From Luzula sylvatica (taxonomy: Eukaryota; Streptophyta; Magnoliopsida; Poales; Juncaceae), in assembly GCA_946800325.1 (NCBI GenBank), contig OX326959.1, positions 24,001,447 through 24,065,446 on the forward strand: a stretch of 64,000 nt of DNA, given 5' to 3'. A model generated the notes under the pieces. That model searched no databases. It was given only the letters and a program-made list of their open reading frames with translations, and was not told the origin of the DNA. Numbering within the stretch: position 1 is the first letter of the stretch; each line of letters opens with the position of its first letter. This document shows positions 24,690 through 37,897 of this stretch, piece by piece. The position numbers were made by a program, and so were the translations under genes.

Positions 24690-25310
24690 AAAGAATCCAC
24701 AAAAAGAATTCAAAAAGAAAATTCAATGACCAAAATAATTATTGAAATTAGCAAAATATACTATTGAAATTAGCAAAATATACTGTTGAAAATATATTAT
24801 TTTTTTCATAATTTTAGTCATATTAGTATGTTGGATTCAACAGTATATTTTGTTCATTTAAATATTATATTTTGCTAATTTCAATAATTATTATTATAAG
24901 TCTTCATAATTATTATTATAAGTCTTCATAATTAGCCAAATATGTTGAACTTTGTATTGAATTGAACCACTACACAATTTGCATTTTAGACTAATATATA
25001 CCATTAATAACAATCAAAGTCTTCATAATTATTATTATAAGCAAAATTAAACATCATAGAAGTTTAAATATTAGCATTGAAGAAACATCATAAAGATTCA
25101 AAATGTTGATTTGGAGTCATATAAAACATACAAGTCACAAAAGAAGTAAATTAATATGAGATGATACAATACATAAATGGCTAATTTAGCTTAGAAGCCA
25201 CATTAATGAATTTCCATGGCATGTAAAAAATGAATTATACCCATAATGATCAAAGATTAATGTAAGGATAAAAAAAATTAATTTTTCAAAAATTACAAAA
25301 AAAAGAAACG
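24690..25310. other. AT-rich intergenic with a small inverted repeat
   Basis: GAAATTAGCAAAATATA near 24749 faces its inverse near 24875 around TTGGATTCAACAGTAT, suggesting a small MITE that also occurs at 63060-63300. No gene is seen. Confidence 0.5.
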
Positions 25311-25788
25311 CTACATTGTGTTGAGCTCTCTTGGTGCCTTTACAGGTAAAGTCGCATCTCTTTCCACATGATCAATTTTTGGCTGAAACGAAAAGAAAAC
25401 TGTTAGATATACTTACTTGATATATTTGTGTGGAAAATAAATAATAATAATTAACAAATACGTCAATGATGCACTTCTTAATTATTTGTTCAAGAAAGGA
25501 AGTAACATCTACGAAGATTTTATCTTCACGTCTCATAAAGCCACTTCCAATGTATTATTTTTAGACCTTTTTGCTGCACTTACTATATATTATAATGCAA
25601 AGCAAATTGCAGTTTAAATATAACTTTCTATTTGTTTCTTTATTTTTTTGTATTTCGAATAAAGATATCTATGTTACCTCTCCTTGCACTGTCAGTGTGT
25701 TGGGCTCCAATTTATTTTTCTCCATTTGTTCAATCTTACGCTTTAATTTGTTCATCTCCTTTTCGAGGGTCGACAAATTCTTTTTGTC
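25311..25788 (-). CDS. two exons of an unidentified coiled-coil protein
   Basis: An exon at 25788-25678 (37 codons, acceptor TTTTTTAG, donor GAG/GTAACA) encodes a strongly charged heptad segment around L-E-K-E-M-N-K-L-K-R-K-I-E-Q-M-E. A second exon at 25382-25311 (acceptor GTTTCAG) encodes 23 residues and a TAG. Both are phase 0 and join cleanly. A possible further exon near 25948-25895 (K-S-R-R-L-E-D-E-D) does not join in frame. It lies downstream of gene C on the same strand; whether they share a transcript is unclear. The coiled coil suggests oligomerisation. No family is recognised. Confidence 0.4.
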
Positions 25789-26372
25789 CTAAAAAATACC
25801 AAAAATACAAAAATAAGCAAATAAATATCATTTTTATTGTTTTAAGGTTCCATTTTTATTGTTTTAAGGTTCAAAAAGTATAACATTTTCATTTGCATAG
25901 CATCTTCGTCTTCTAATCTTCTCGATTTCCGATTTCTAAATTTGTCCTCTGAAATTTATTCACATAAAAATATCATTTAAATCCTAATCTAAAGGACAAT
26001 TTAGTGATATAATATGAGAATTATTTTTTAATAGAACTACATTTTAAAAAATTTACCATGTATAACCCTAAAACCTACATAAGAGCCTTTTCTAAATTTG
26101 GCGCGAGCTCGCTTTCGGGTCTCCTTCGTTTCTTTTCTACGAAGGAACAGATTTTAGCGCTTCTTTCGTTTCTCTTCTCGGAAGGAACATCCTCCCGATA
26201 AACGAATGTCTGGTCGATTAAGAGCCACGACCGTATCGATTAAATCTCCACCAACCAACCTACATAAATAAAAAATATTAGATAAAAAATGAATTAATCT
26301 TCTAAAATAATCAAAAGAAATAAATTAAAAAAGTTACAAATATATTGATAAATGAATTCATTAATTACCGAA

Positions 26373-27649
26373 TTAAGCTGGAGAAGTCCACTCCCATGTG
26401 CCCACGAATTTTACAGACCTATATTCACTTCCGACTATCATTTTTTCTCTCCCAAAGCATCTCGGTACGAATTTTACACGTTCTGTTTTAACCGAATAAT
26501 CTGAGCAGTCACGAAAGAACAAATCAAGGACAAGTGTACCCCCCACAGGGCATGTCATTAGAGATTTGGAGAGAGGAAGCTCGCCACCCTCCGAGTTCGC
26601 CTCAACATTATTACGCTTCGAATTAAAGAGGGTTGTTTTAGGAAAACGACACTCCGCTGTTTCAATGTAGGCTTCCACAGTTTTGACGAGGACGCTTTGC
26701 CCATTGTTGATAATCTTCGGAAGTTCTATACCCACCGTGATTAAATTTGCGTTTCGAAAAACTGCATAATGCACATGAAAATCGAATCCTTTTTTCCCCT
26801 TAACTTTCACAGCTCTCGGACAGTCATAAAATTCAGGACCATGAGACGTCATGCGCCAAGCCAACTCCCTTTCGCACACCTGTCGGTTACCATCCTTGAG
26901 ATTGAGACGGATATCAACTAGATCATATCCTAGGATCCCAATACTTGGACCGGTCAATGCGAGCGTTTCCTGTTTATTCAATTTATTGCAGATAGATAAT
27001 TATGTTAAATATATTGTAATATTGGTTATTTCTAAAATAATAAGTATTTCACAGTAATAAGATAAAAAAATATAACCTTGGCATAGAGCTTCTCTGGGTT
27101 TTCACGTGTCCTTGCGAAAATCTTTCTCTCGCCGTATGACCCGCGAACTGTTATTCTCCCGTTGAGATTCAATTTACGTCTGGATTTTGCATGGGGAATG
27201 ACGCGAACATCAAAAAATTCCATCAGTGACATTCCCTCAACAATCTCTTCCCCGAAACAACACGTATCAATGCCTTTTGGCCGATAAGGCCACTCCCTAA
27301 ACCAACTATCGAAACGTTCCTGTATTTCTTTAGACCAGGGTTTCTCATACCGGTCCTCCTCTTCCTCTTCCTCTTCCTTTTCATCTTGTTCATCCCCGTC
27401 GACATCAGCTTTTGCGCATTGCAGATAAGGCGTCGCCATGGAAACAGGATCTTTTGGCGTCGGCGGCATGGTATGGACTTCGTCCCCGTCAACATCATCT
27501 TTTAAGACTTCAAGACAAGGCGTCGCCTCGACGACAGGATGTTTTGGCGTCGTCGGCATGGTATCGACTACGTCCCCGTCAACATGATCTTTTAAGCCTT
27601 CCAGACAAGGCGTCGCCTTGACGACGGGATGTTTTGGCGTCGTCGGCAT
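26373..27649 (-). CDS. DUF6598-like protein C (intact, 2 exons)
   Basis: Exon 1 is 27649-27077 (191 codons) and exon 2 is 26969-26373 (198 codons plus stop), 389 residues in all. The intron has donor AAG/GTTATA and acceptor AAACAG, as in A and B. The N terminus has three 30-residue repeats beginning M-P-[TP]-T-P-K (ATGs at 27649, 27559, 27469), then an acidic run and a W-S-K-E-I-Q-E-R-F segment. The DUF6598-like domain follows, with L-A-L-T-G-P-S at the start of exon 2 and V-E-A-Y-I-E-T-A-E-C conserved. It lacks the 20-residue insertion of A. The C terminus differs from A and B after the S-E-Y motif, ending in W-T-S-P-A. Upstream is a 61-bp minisatellite that is probably part of its leader or promoter. 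Confidence 0.8.
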
Positions 27650-27671
27650 GGTATCGAGTTAGGGCCGGGCA

Positions 27672-28420
27672 ATCGAAATGGAGCAGGCGACAAACAGAAC
27701 TAGGGTTTTGAATTGGGATGTAACTTCTCGAAATCGAAATGGAGCAGGCGACAAACAGAACTAGGGTTTTGAATTGGGATGTAACTTCTCGAAATCGAAA
27801 TGGAGCAGGCGACAAACAGAACTAGGGTTTTGAATTGGGATGTAACTTCTCGAAATCGAAATGGAGCAGGCGACAAACAGAACTAGGGTTTTGAATTGGG
27901 ATGTAACTTCTCGAAATCGAAATGGAGCAGGCGACAAACAGAACTAGGGTTTTGAATTGGGATGTAACTTCTCGAAATCGAAATGGAGCAGGCGACAAAC
28001 AGAACTAGGGTTTTGAATTGGGATGTAACTTCTCGAAATCGAAATGGAGCAGGCGACAAACAGAACTAGGGTTTTGAATTGGGATGTAACTTCTCGAAAT
28101 CGAAATGGAGCAGGCGACAAACAGAACTAGGGTTTTGAATTGGGATGTAACTTCTCGAAATCGAAATGGAGCAGGCGACAAACAGAACTAGGGTTTTGAA
28201 TTGGGATGTAACTTCTCGAAATCGAAATGGAGCAGGCGACAAACAGAACTAGGGTTTTGAATTGGGATGTAACTTCTCGAAATCGAAATGGAGCAGGCGA
28301 CAAACAGAACTAGGGTTTTGAATTGGGATGTAACTTCTCGAAATCGAAATGGAGCAGGCGACAAACAGAACTAGGGTTTTGAATTGGGATGTAACTTCTC
28401 GAAATCGAAATGGAGCAGGC
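27672..28420 (-). repeat. leader minisatellite of gene C, 61-bp unit, twelve telo-boxes
   Basis: Near-perfect 61-bp units containing GGAGCAGGCGACAAACAGAA, CTAGGGTTTTGAATTGGG and ATGTAACTTCTCGAAATC repeat about 12.3 times directly upstream of gene C. The shared core with gene B is the AGGCGACAAACAGAACTAGG part; the other half of the unit differs. Near identity of units indicates recent expansion or homogenisation. The open frame at 27579-27815 is an artefact of the repeat. Confidence 0.92.
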
Positions 28421-28439
28421 AATTCGAAGAGGAACTACT

Positions 28440-29312
28440 TCTCGAAGAAGATGTAAAGAGAAAGAAAAGGGGGTTCTAGCGGGGGAGAAGATTAGTTAGT
28501 TAGTTCCTCTGAAAAAGGATAAGGGCCCATAATTGTACATAATTGTATAGATACGGCCTTTAATTCTTTGATTTAGTATTACACAGCCCATTATGTTGTA
28601 ATAGCTGGAAGATGTAACAACAGATTTATGTTTAATTTTATCGTTTAGAAATGAGATTTCAAAACCCATTCTAAATGAATCACAAATGGGTCACACATAA
28701 TAAATTTCCTCAAAAAATTATTTTGTTAAATCCAATTTAACCAACAATCATATACTAGACTATATAAAATTAACTACATAAAACTACATCCCCTATATTG
28801 GACCTATTCTGTCAAGCCCATCTCACATTATCCTTTTTATTTTATAGCTCGGAATTTAAGTGAGAAGCTTAGCAAAATAAAGATTTAAAATTACATGTGT
28901 TTCTTTGTTATTTTGTATTACGATGTACTCGTCGTGACCATTTAGATATGATTTATTAGTGATTTCATCTTTTGCACTGTTTATACTGACGTTATAGCAT
29001 CACTATTTAATAATTTGTGATATAACGTTTTGAATATATTTTTGGTTATTTACGTTATAGTTGTACCGCAATTTAATTCATTGATTTTTCTCTAAGTGAA
29101 ATTAAATAAAACGAGTTCGAAATCAAATCACTGAGAGTGGACCAACTGAATACCTCGTATATCAAGTAGTTAAAACACATAACACAATAAATTATTCGTC
29201 GTAAATTCAAATATCATTAATATCAAATAATAAATACTAGAATAATATTCTTACATGACGAATATGCGGAGAGGACCTCCATAGTCCCTCTTATATATGA
29301 TAATATAATAAA
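28440..29312. other. intergenic, no gene seen
   Basis: AT-rich unique-looking sequence between the gene C leader array and the Helitron-like end. No exon, RNA gene or repeat was recognised. Confidence 0.5.
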
Positions 29313-29342
29313 CTAGCTTTTTCCCCCGCGCGATTGCGCGGG
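29313..29342 (-). mobile_element. Helitron-like 3' terminus
   Basis: Read on the minus strand, a GC-rich hairpin (CCCGCGC, loop AATC, GCGCGGG) is followed after 8 nt by CTAG and then T. This is the layout of a Helitron 3' end, with the element body extending to higher coordinates. The 5' TC end is not identified. A related, decayed motif occurs near 63781. Confidence 0.5.
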
Positions 29343-30159
29343 AGTCTTGAAGTTTGTTATGATGTAATTTTTCCTAATATGTTATTGGATTCTACGTTTT
29401 ATTGCCTGATTGTTCATATATCTGTATTTTGATGTATTTTTTACTCCCTATCTTTTTTTGGATATTGTAAAAAAATTCTATGTTTTTGTATATTTAAAAA
29501 AAAAAAAAATCTCTACCAAACTTTTGTTTCTCTTACGGATGATATTCACTTCTCCTTTTGCCAAATACTCTTTAATCTTCATACGTAATGATTAATTTTT
29601 TTTTTATTATTAATTTTGACCTAATTCGTAAACAATAATAATAAAATATGCAATAATAAATAAACACATTGAAAACATATCGTAAAAGAATATCTATTTA
29701 AACATCAATTTTTTTTTTCCGTAATGATTTTATATCTATTGTGTAATGATTTTATATTTTTTTCGTTGTCCTTTTTATTTATTGTGTTTTTTTATCATTA
29801 TTTTGTGTTAGTTTTTTTGGGAAAAAATATAGAAGTCAAATATATATAATGTATGAAATATTAAAATTGTATAAATATAATATATAATAATTTTTTTAAT
29901 TATTATATGCTCCAAAAATATGAAGATTTTTTTAAATTAATAGAAAATAATTTTTTTTTTAATTACTACATATATAAATTTAGGTGTTTTTATAATATCC
30001 AATAATTTAAGGAGTTTTTTGAAATTTTTCCGTATATAATTTATACAAAAATATATGAATGAACTTGATCCACGATGGACCAAAATTCATGTAATTTTTT
30101 AATTAGTGTGTTTATATAGATCATGTTAAAATAAAAAATCATATATTATAGATCTTTTT

Positions 30160-30765
30160 GATCAAGATCAAGTGGTCCACATTAAAAGGATGATGTGACC
30201 TTTTGTGAGGACTTTAATTTCTCCAACAAAAAAAAAAAAAAAAAAAAGGGTAAATATGACATTAACTGAAACCGATAAGAAGACCAAAAGACTAAAACGG
30301 ACCAAAATATAAATAAAAAGGACCAAAATATAAATTCGGAAATGTGAAAAAGGACCGACATGTAAATAAAAGAGGATCAAGATGTAAATATGAAGGACCA
30401 AAATGTAAGCTTTTAAACCTAAAAGGGCCAAAATGTAAATAAAAAGGACCAAAATATAGTTTTTTCAACTAAAAAGGATCAAAATGTAATTAAGAAAGGA
30501 CCAAAATGTAAATTAAATTTTTTTTTACAAAGAGGCCCCAGGACCCAAAAGTAATTCTTTAAACTTGAAGGATCAAAATGTAAATTAAAAAGGACCAAAA
30601 TGTGAATAAAAAAGGACCAAAATATAATTTTTTTTTTTAAAAAGGACCAAAATGTAAATAAAAAAGGACCAAAATGTAAAAAAAATTTGTTTTTTTCACA
30701 AAAAGGTCCCTGGTGACGTGGCCTCATGTGGGAGCTTGAATTTATCCAACTTTATATATAACTTA
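30160..30765. repeat. GGACCAAAATGTAAAT minisatellite with flanking direct repeats
   Basis: About twenty irregular copies of AAAGGACCAAAATGTAAATA, spaced about 20-30 bp apart, lie between two diverged direct copies of a sequence of about 40 bp: ATGTGACCTTTTGTGAGGAC near 30191 and ACGTGGCCTCATGTGGGAGC near 30716. Open frames on the minus strand are repeat artefacts. Confidence 0.65.
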
Positions 30766-30769
30766 TAAT

Positions 30770-31600
30770 ATCATTAATATGAAATGAAAGACTAGAATAA
30801 TACTAAAAGAAAAATTCAATATTTACCTTTATTTATTTTTTTGTCTTGGTAAATCAACTATTATACTTACAAAATTATTATACCCACAAAATTCAATCCA
30901 ATAATAAAGAATTTTTCTCTCTCCACTTCTTGTGTTTCTTACCTCCAGTATACAATACATTATTAAAAAAAGTGAAGATTTTTCTCCTTGCCTTGCTACT
31001 ATTTAATCAGATCTTCTCTTGAACATTATGTTATCTTATTCGGCGAGGCCCTATGATTTGAGAGAACATGAAATTCATCATTTCATAAATAAAAATCATC
31101 CAAAATTCACATTAATTCGTCCAAAATTCGCACCGATTGATCATTAGTCCATTTGAAATTCACCAATATTCAGAAAATTTATATAATTTATATATTATCA
31201 AAATAAAAAAAATTAAACCTCCAACAACAAGATGACAAAATTAAATATAACATTACATAACATAAAAAGACATGATAAATCTTTAACAGGCAAATTCAAG
31301 TATGTCTCTCAAAAAATTAAAAATATAAAATTTGTCATTGTAGAATTGTAAATATCAAATTTATTCTTTTTAAAACATAATTTATATCAAATTTGTCCTT
31401 TTTATTTTTTTAAAAATGGGGTTACCAATGATAAGCCTTAAGAGCCTTAAATAAGATAAAAGATAGATTTACAATAAATCAGATGCATAAGAAATTTGAC
31501 TTTTGATAAAATTTGAGAAAAAGAAAAAATCAAAAAAATAATAACCCTAAGCCTTTTGTAAGGCCTGACAGATTAATTTTTTTTTGTCTTTGGGTCTTTG
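30770..31600. other. intergenic, no gene seen
   Basis: AT-rich sequence between the minisatellite and the 3' side of the LINE remnant. Nothing coding was recognised. Confidence 0.45.
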
Positions 31601-31619
31601 TACTACTTACTCAAGCTTG

Positions 31620-33800
31620 TCTTTGTCCATATTATTGCTTCCTCTATAGTTTTTCGCACACTGTGATCTTGTGTGTGTTGCTCATTCTTGAAGACCCTCC
31701 CATTTCGTTCTTTCTATACATACCACGTGTATTCCCGAGACATCGTTGTTCTTTAGGGATCATTTTCATGTTTATTATTTCGCTCGTGTTGAGCTTGTCT
31801 AGCATTGCAAACCATAGGAAGAAGTTTACTTTATGTGGGATTTTGAGTGTCCATAACGCCTTACTCCACCTTACTTTGACTCCCGGATTACGAAGGAATT
31901 GATACGCCAATTTAGAGGAGTACGTTCCAATCCGGATCCATCTCCAAAAGATTGGACCATTTTTACAAGTACGGATCACTTATTTGCTTTAAATGTTTTA
32001 GGAGGAAATATATATAGGCGGAAGGCAAGAGTTGAAGATCTTGTGTCGATTCTATTCCATAGAGATTTTTTAAACATTTTGTCCAAATGTTTTCTTTATC
32101 ATGATCAAGTTTAATATGTGTTTTTGAAGAAGTGCTTCATTTTGTATTTTGGGGTGTAATATACCTATTCCCCCATTCTCCTTTGGCAAACACACATTTT
32201 CTCATTTTACAAGACAATTTTCGGGATTGGACTTGTCGGTACATTTCCATATAAAAGCTCGGATGGACTTGGTTATTTCATCAATAATTCTTTTTGGTAA
32301 TTTCAAGACTTGCATGAAGTATATTGGAATCGAAGTCAGTGTTGCTTTTAGAAGCCGGAGCCTTCCTCCCATCGAGAAATTTTTGCCTTTCCATGAGGCA
32401 ATCTTAGGTTGTATCTTTTGCACAAGAGGGAGATAAGTTAATTTCCTTGGTATTTTGACCGTTAGTGGTAGTCCAAGATATTTTAGAGGGAAATCTTGTT
32501 TATCACATATAAGTATGGATTTGATGACAGCTGTTAGAGTATCAGGAATTGCAATGGACATGATGAAGGGTATCAGCATCGCTACCAAGCCCCGCGCAAC
32601 GGAACGACGGGCCCGGTCCGATCCGATCTCGAAGACAACACCATCGATTTCGAGATACAAATTATGCAATAATTGATTGAACATATCATACCTCGTGAAA
32701 TTGATCACGACGAAGGGTTGATGCGTTCTTATTGTCTTTCTTGCTCCGCTCTTCAGTAACACGTGCGTGCCACGCCAGCACGATTCGACACCTCCGATGA
32801 AGCCTTGTTTTGTCGTATACAACCGGAACTTTTCCGGTTATCCTTTTGCTCTCGTTGAAAAACCACAAAGATCTCAGTTGAGATCTCTCTACCCGTATCC
32901 ACCTCGAGTTGTCGCCTCTTAGTTGTGCATAAATTCTCCTAGCAAATTTGTCGCGAACTTGCGTTGATTCTTTCTCAAGAAAACTCTTTTCTTGCTTCTT
33001 TTAACTCGTTCTTTCTTTCTCAGATTTGGATCTATTCTGTTGTTAAAGAGAGAACAATCTGATAAGATCTAATCATATAATCAGGTATTAATTAGGATTA
33101 ATGAATAATGAGTAGCAAATATGAAATTGAAAATCCAGGATTCGGAACACAGTCCGTCTTGACGAAACATCGTCCGTCATGACGGAAGTAACACTGTTAC
33201 TGAAAATATCACTTTATATATGTCCGTCACGACGGATCAACCAGTCCGTCATGACAGTTTAACCAAAGTGTTGCGACGGACCTATTATGTCAGTCACAAC
33301 GGACTACCCACGACTGTTCGACATACTTGGTCCGTCACGACGAACCCAATGGTCTGTCACGACAGACCCTTCATTATACTCAGTCCGTCATGACGAACTC
33401 AATGGTCCGTCACGACGGACCCTTTACTGTTTGCAAGTTATGCATAATCTTATTATGCATCACATCGTTTCGACGAACACGTACGTTCATCTATCCATAT
33501 TAGTGCATTCTTCTAGTTGATCGAAAACTGTAATTCCTTCACGTGAAGCTAGATTTATCTCAATTTATTTGCAATCTCGTTATTTCCGTAAACATATCTA
33601 AAATCAATGAGATTTTCTTGAGGTTCGAGGGATCGGCTCCAACAATAGCACCGTATCGTCGGCAAATTGGAGACTTTGAGTCTCAATTGGTGCTGTGCGA
33701 GCGAGGAATGGATTAATCGTGTGAATTATACTTTGAAGGATGTCTACCGCCAAAAAATACCCATATCAGTACTCTTGATGAAAATCCTTTTCAAACTTTC
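31620..33800 (-). mobile_element. decayed LINE (RT and zf-RVT), split by a solo LTR
   Basis: Reading down the minus strand: F-A-D-D-T-V of the reverse-transcriptase active site at 33666-33651; the following helix region down to about 33547; then, after the solo LTR, F-P-L-K-Y-L-G-L-P-L at about 32495-32465 and the W-K-G-K...G-G-R-L thumb segment; finally a zf-RVT-like region (S-A-Y-Q-F-L, I-P-H-K-V-N-F-F-L-W) around 31930-31770. The frame is broken many times. This is the usual order of the 3' half of a plant L1-type LINE ORF2. The 5' half, including the endonuclease, is not seen. Confidence 0.8.
32564..33541. mobile_element. 978-bp solo LTR inside the LINE, with palindromic repeats
   Basis: The segment starts TGAAGGGTATC and ends AATTCCTTCA, so TG...CA with a TGAAGG/CCTTCA inverted end. 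It is flanked by CATGA (32559-32563) and CGTGA (33542-33546), a 5-bp target duplication with one change. Removing it joins the two LINE parts. No internal domain is present. Its right third (33150-33425) holds about ten copies of the palindrome TCCGTCRYGACGGA. Confidence 0.75.
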
Positions 33801-33809
33801 ATCTCACTC

Positions 33810-34230
33810 GGACTAGTTGTGGGCCAACTCAGTCAGAGAAATCTACAATATGGCGGACTCGACAATACTCCCGAACCTACACCAAGCTAATCTCTCTTTC
33901 GTCTTGAATGACCTGCTACAACTATTACCCTTTTTCCACTCATCGCTCGATACATGCCAGAAGAATGCTCCACCTTCTTGTGCTGGGGACCACACGGTTA
34001 TTTCACCACGTCTTGTATGTATCGTGCATTGCGCAACCCGGGAATGGTCTTGGCATGGAATGAGCTATTATGGAAACAAAAAGTCCCTGCAAAAGTTCGC
34101 TTCTTGTTTGGCTCGTGCTCAACAATAGGATCCTATGTGCCTAGCATGCCGAAGATGGCCCAAATGCGAGGATGGCCCAAATGCGATGGATGTGTGCTAT
34201 GTGCCTAGCATGCCGAAGATGTCCAACATC
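33810..34230 (+). mobile_element. second LINE remnant (zf-RVT region), plus strand
   Basis: An open stretch encodes a zf-RVT-like segment: G-Y-F-T-T-S-C-M-Y-R-A-L, then W-N-E-L-L-W-K-Q-K-V-P-A-K-V-R-F, at about 33990-34115. It lies in opposite orientation to the first remnant. It ends in a short duplication around GCATGCCGAAGATG (34145 and 34210). Confidence 0.65.
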
Positions 34231-34239
34231 CATGCCTTC

Positions 34240-34749
34240 TATGCCCGTACGCAAAGAGAGTCTGGTCTCATCTCATCTCGTCGGTGCCACTGAATTCTGC
34301 CACATATATTCTCTCTTTGTGGCTACGCAATATGAGGCGAGGAGAAAAAGTCTTCAACAGACAATGTGGAGCACTATGGATGACGACTCTTATGGAATCT
34401 CTAGAAAGAACGGAATCGAGGTATCTTTTCCCAACAAGCGAGAGCGGTGGTTATTTTGATAGGAGACATTAAATACGATGCGGTGGTTATTTTGGTAGGA
34501 AACATTATTATTATTATTATTCATGGAGTAATTGTAATATAATTTTTCAGAGGATTTTCTGAAAAATTACGGACTTTCAGGGGCTTGATGGTGGGAATGG
34601 AAATCATGAAGATGTTGAAGTTTGATTTTGTGTCGTTATATTATGTATTATGGTTATGATTTTCTATTTGTTTTAATGCGATTGAGGTTATCACGATTTA
34701 GGATTTGATGTGTCAATTTAGGTTTGATGTTTTGATTGTATTTGTGTGA

Positions 34750-34750
<1 letters not shown>
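34240..34750. other. intergenic before the kelch array
   Basis: No gene is recognised. The homology unit of the RIP-kelch array begins abruptly near 34750, so the 5' part of unit 1 was lost. Confidence 0.45.
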
Positions 34751-36780
<2,030 letters not shown>

Positions 36781-36828
36781 TACGAAAATTTTCAGAACTC
36801 CTTGCTCCGCTAGTGTTTTGAAAGTTCA

Positions 36829-37846
36829 ATGATACGAGAAATGTTTATTAAACATTTGTTTTTTCCGTACCCTAAATCGAGTGCAAAGAAGACAATAACA
36901 CACATCTTTCTTAATCCTAAACAACATTTGGTGTCAACAGAGATGTTCTTATCAGAATTAATCGAATATAAATCGGATCAATTGTTATCTTCAATGAGTT
37001 GACATCGTTTCAAAGGATTAAGTTACACAAGACCGAAAACCTTTAACGAACATGAGAACAAAGATTCCGGACATTAAGAAATGCAAAAAAAAAAACACCC
37101 GTGACCAAACAACAAACAAAGCAATACAAATACGAGATTGTTTATCTCTACACGATCGATTCTTATACGACACTTTGGATTCGACTCCATGATGACTACA
37201 ATTTAGGTTTCCTTACAATGGGTGGAAAATTGATTGCTTTCAAACCCGACGATGACCTACATATTGAAATTCCCGGTGCCGATAGAGTTCCTTTTACCGG
37301 TAGTTACACTGAATACACTTGTGACCTCAAAATAAGCGGGTACAAATTAATTTCAGCAATAAAACAAATGGGTACATTCGAAATGACCAGAACTTCTCGA
37401 ATCATTAGAGAGTTGAAAGAGAATGTAATAAGTATTCTATTTTGCATTTGTGAAGTAATGTGGTTTGAAGCAATTTATAAATTGTTAATTGAACTTTTCA
37501 TAGATGATTCTGAAATAAGTTTGGGTCAGAAAAATTGAGCTTTATCGAAGTTGGGTCAAATTATTTGAATTGGCCACTAAGGATGCCTCAAAAAAATGTT
37601 GGATTCTTTATAGTGAGGTTACTACTATCGGCATTTCTAGTTCAATATGACGAGAATTCGAAGAAGTCGAAATTGAAGTAAGCAAAATTAATTTCAATTC
37701 AATCTGACAAAGAAATATTTTCCGATTGGAACCTTCCGTTCCAGAGTCTCTGATTTCTGGTTCGAGTTTGAGTTCGAATGATGAGGCCGAGAAGTTAAAA
37801 GAGTTAAGTGAAAGAATGGTTTTATTAGAGAAAATTCAGGTTCCCT

Positions 37847-37897
<51 letters not shown>

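Larger units (their letters stand above)
14450..24875. repeat. segmental duplication, copy 1
   Basis: This segment is collinear and in the same orientation as 51740-63245. Homology is clear at 14450-14680, is interrupted by unrelated sequence at about 14690-15840, and continues from 15840 to about 24875. Differences include a 70-bp insertion at 17182, a hAT-like element at 19887, about 100 bp near 22200, and fewer 172-bp tandem units. Coding exons are nearly identical between copies. Outside the PP2C gene the segment is AT-rich and I see no other gene. Confidence 0.85.

Noticed and set aside
26090..26265. Possible extra minus-strand exon downstream of gene C
   Set aside because: One frame is open with an acceptor-like TAG, but gene C already has a stop upstream, and no join in phase was found.
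27672..28420. Considered a CRISPR-like array because of regular 61-bp units
   Set aside because: Units are contiguous without distinct spacers, the context is a plant nuclear gene leader, and paralogues show the same module in single copy.
33817..34472. Open frames of about 80-100 codons on the plus strand
   Set aside because: The recognisable part is a LINE zf-RVT segment; the others are overlapping shadows or unsupported.
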